A stretch of DNA of 10,911 bases, taken from Smittium culicis. Taxonomy: Eukaryota > Kickxellomycota > Harpellomycetes > Harpellales > Legeriomycetaceae. A model generated the notes under the pieces. That model saw only the letters and a program-made list of their open reading frames with translations. It was not told the DNA's origin and searched no databases. Below, piece after piece: positions 8,239-10,911 of this stretch. Position 1 is the stretch's first letter; every line of letters begins with the position of its first letter. The position numbers and the translations under genes are program-made. Location of the stretch: the NCBI GenBank assembly GCA_001970855.1, contig LSSN01004806.1:1-10911 (forward strand), written 5' to 3'.

Positions 8239-10516
8239 ATCGATGCTCGTGATATCTTGGGAGCCTCTCAATTGGCTTTTCTGTAAATTTATCCTGCCAG
8301 TAATTTTTCGATATCTGTTAAAATTCTACTTTTAGCGCCACTCGCTGTCAAATTGAGTGTAGAATATTTATAAATTCCATAAAAAATGGTGAATAAACAA
8401 CAGTATCAGCCAATAGAAATATTTACACGTCATAAATTATGTGTATATCAGCGCTACAGAATTTCCACTCAAGCGCACCACTTAAAAAACATCAAATGAG
8501 TTGTCTTTATTTTTTTTTATCTGATCGGGCTATTTGAGTTTTTTGTATACTCTTTTTGCTAAATCACCACGCCATTTCATGTTTTGAAACTCTACAACTA
8601 CTGCGAGTATATCGTGGAATCAAATTTTTTAGAATAAAAGCATAATAAAAATGTCCAATATGCAGCTCTTATTTTACAGAAGCTTTGCGATAAATCTGTG
8701 CATCAGCCCAATAAAAGTAAAATGTTTTGAAAATGCCCTTTTGATGACTCGCTTTAGTAAAGAGATGTCACTTTTTTATTCAACTTTTTTGTATTAGAAT
8801 TTCGCTCTACTAATTTAGTATATTCTATTCTCAAATAAATTTGAAAGTCCAATATCTAAACATAAATTGCACAGTCAAATGAATCGCTAGGTACAAATAA
8901 CCTCTGTTCGCTCTATAGCTATATATGGGATACTCTTAGAGGATACGGAACTTTTTTTCTTAATAATTCTATTTGCTTATTTTCATTAGGTAAACGAATT
9001 GGCAGTATCAGACAAAACATTCAATGGTTTTTTTCTAATCAAATCTAAAAAGAGGCTATGCTTGTAAGTAAGAAAAACTTAATAGGAGAAGTTCTGCTCC
9101 TTGAAATAATCTCCCATATGCACCATTAAACGATTCCCGAAGATCGGATTGGAATCAAGTTTTCTTCAAACCTTTCACACCTTTTACTAATGCACTTTTA
9201 ATTTTCTGTCATGAACAGAAACCGGGTGTCTAGATTATATAACCAGTGTAAGCCAGTGCTGTGCTTTATTCGACAGCTACAATAGCCATCGTTTGCCATT
9301 CCAGATCTTAGTTCTTACTTCCATCTTATTTCCCAATCTACAGAGAACTGTCTTAACTAATTGATCTTTTTTTCAAATCAGCATCCACATTCCGCTCAAA
9401 TCAAACACCTCGTAAATCATTCCCTTCGACTCAATTCCCAAAATCTGTAAATCTATTAATAGGTTGATATCTGCCGTACTCGCTTTTTACGTAATTTTCC
9501 CCACTAACCTTTCCTAAGCCATAACTTAATTTACGACTTTAACTGCCCTGAATTGATTATTGGCTGCATACTTCCAATCTCCTCCCAACAAAAGTAAAAG
9601 TTAACTAAACTGCGGATCGTTCAAATAGTTTGGTCTAAGTTAACCCACAGTACCATTCTTCTTTATACTCCAACATCTATGTTTCTTGGCGTGCTTTCTT
9701 GTCAGTGGCCCTTTTTTTTCCTTCTTTTTTAACCATTTCCCCCCCCTATTATCGCTTCTATGCATCAGAATAAAATAGTGCATCAATACCTGTATAATAG
9801 AAGTCCATAGAACAAAAAAAAAACGTTCTTCGATTTACTATCTCATCCATACACACATAATAGCCAACTGTTTCTGTCAATAATGCAATTGTTCTTATAG
9901 TAGTTATGATTTTATTTTCCTTCTACAGAATTCTATCTATTAATAGTTCCTTCAGTACAACTGTGATATTCTCTTTTTTAATTACCATTTAATTGGGCTA
10001 CTAACTTCACTTTACAATTTATTCATTAATTTCTCTATTCTATAATTATAATAAAAGCTCAAAACATATATACTGCCTTTTTTTAATGTAAAAAATAAGC
10101 AAATACAAATATTCCATTCTTACAATATATGTACAAGATCCAAAAAATTCTTTTAAACATTATACAAAAAATAAAAGCAATATAGTGCTTGGCATTTGCT
10201 TTTTTAATTTAAATTCACAAATCTAATTTTATAATATAGTTAAATCTTGAATTAAATCAAACTTTTTAAAAAAGAAGATTATCAATGAAAGTATTTTATT
10301 GGCAGAATAATCGTTTAAATTTAAAGTCAAAAAAATGATATTTTACCATTTTGATACTTATAAAATAACCAACCGCAGAAAAAAAGTTCATATTCCATAT
10401 CATCTTAGATTTAAATATAGAATATTTAGTATAAAAAAAAGCCCTAAATTAGAACATTCAGCTCAGTGTATTCACCCTAATAAATAAAATCCATAAAATA
10501 CAGGGTTTTGCATTCT
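8239..10516. other. Long AT-rich region without a recognisable gene
   Basis: No frame of 60 or more codons and no RNA gene is recognised on either strand. Small inverted repeats occur: ATTCTA/TAGAAT at 8323-8328 and 8360-8365 with an inner CACTC/GAGTG pair, and TTAACTAAACT at 9601-9611 facing AGTTTGGTCTAAGTTAA at 9627-9643. A splice-like arrangement near 8891-9065 does not give a convincing protein. AT-richness rises after about 9900. Confidence 0.5.
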
Positions 10517-10700
10517 ATTTTGCAAAACGGTCTGACTATTTTGCAAAATTCCAAAACAATTTTGCAATAAAAATTTTTTCGCGTCTCGATTTTCGAAATT
10601 ACGTAAGAATTTTCAAAACGATTTTACAATCTGTAATTTCAATTTTGCAAAGCTTTCATTCAATTTTGCAAAGCTCTTATTCGACATTGCAAAGCTGCTC
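10517..10700 (+). repeat. Degenerate tandem array with ATTTTGCAA core at about 21-bp spacing
   Basis: ATTTTGCAA occurs at 10517, 10538 and 10559 and again at 10642 and 10663, with ACATTGCAA at 10684; the steps within each group are exactly 21 bp. Between the groups are weaker copies: ATTTTCGAA at 10589, ATTTTCAAA at 10609 and ATTTTACAA at 10621. The best-kept units (10638-10700) read TTCAATTTTGCAAAGCTCTTA, similar to the TTCATTGGCAAAGTTCTTA units of the 7.1-kb array. The core TTTGCAAA is itself a palindrome. Confidence 0.75.
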
Positions 10701-10911
10701 ATTTGTGCGTGAAAAAGAAAAATTGAGGCTGCTAAAAATCTCTGCTTTGAAAAATACTTATTTTATAATTTTACCACTAAACTATCTCCTTGTTACTTTT
10801 TCTAAAAAAAATATTTTAGCTATATTTTATTCATAATTATTATTTATCATAAACAAACAGTACGGAGGTGGCAGGTGAAAACACACTCAAAATAAAATAA
10901 GAAATGAAATA

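Noticed and set aside
8879..9065. Splice-like arrangement: donor CTAG|GTACAA, acceptor CATTAG, a short open stretch and a strong GTAAGT donor
   Set aside because: The ATG at 8883 reads into TAG before the junction, and no downstream exon continues the frame. Such signals are common by chance in AT-rich DNA.
10645..10836. 63-codon frame at the right end
   Set aside because: Its first part translates the 21-bp repeat array and the rest is low-complexity AT-rich sequence.

Overview
The window looks like nuclear DNA of an AT-rich, intron-containing fungus. The evidence is short T-rich spliceosomal introns of 78-191 bp with fungal-style branch sites (CTGATAA, TACTAAT, CCTAAC), a variant GATA plus PHD zinc-finger protein, and the tail of a tyrosine-recombinase element. 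I suspect an early-diverging lineage, possibly a gut fungus of the Harpellales type. That placement is a guess; no marker gene here settles it.

Left edge (1-469): the last 43 codons of a tyrosine recombinase ending at 134, followed 10 bp later by a 98-bp imperfect palindrome (145-242) and, 157 bp further on, an inverted partial copy of it (400-469). This arrangement resembles the 3' end of a DIRS-type retrotransposon, with recombinase ORF, internal complementary region and terminal repeat, although a foldback/MITE family is also possible.

Centre: two confident genes lie tail to tail. On the plus strand (946-3593) is a complete seven-exon TM9SF/EMP70-family membrane protein of 618 residues, with signal peptide, luminal domain, about nine membrane segments and a C-terminal KVD Golgi-retention motif. 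One of its introns is GC-AG. On the minus strand (6602-4769) is a four-exon gene for a 525-residue nuclear regulator combining a variant GATA finger, a PHD finger and basic nuclear-localisation clusters. About 1.2 kb of AT-rich DNA holding both 3' ends separates them. The two genes do not suggest a shared pathway.

Right third (about 6.6-10.9 kb): mostly non-coding and AT-rich. It holds two degenerate tandem arrays of related short units, one around 7.1 kb (TTGGCAAAG core) and one around 10.6 kb (ATTTTGCAA core, spaced mostly at 21 bp). It also holds two weak candidate coding pieces, a possible terminal exon near 7.3-7.5 kb and a 63-codon ORF at 8.05 kb that may be an element remnant. I see no tRNA, rRNA or CRISPR array.
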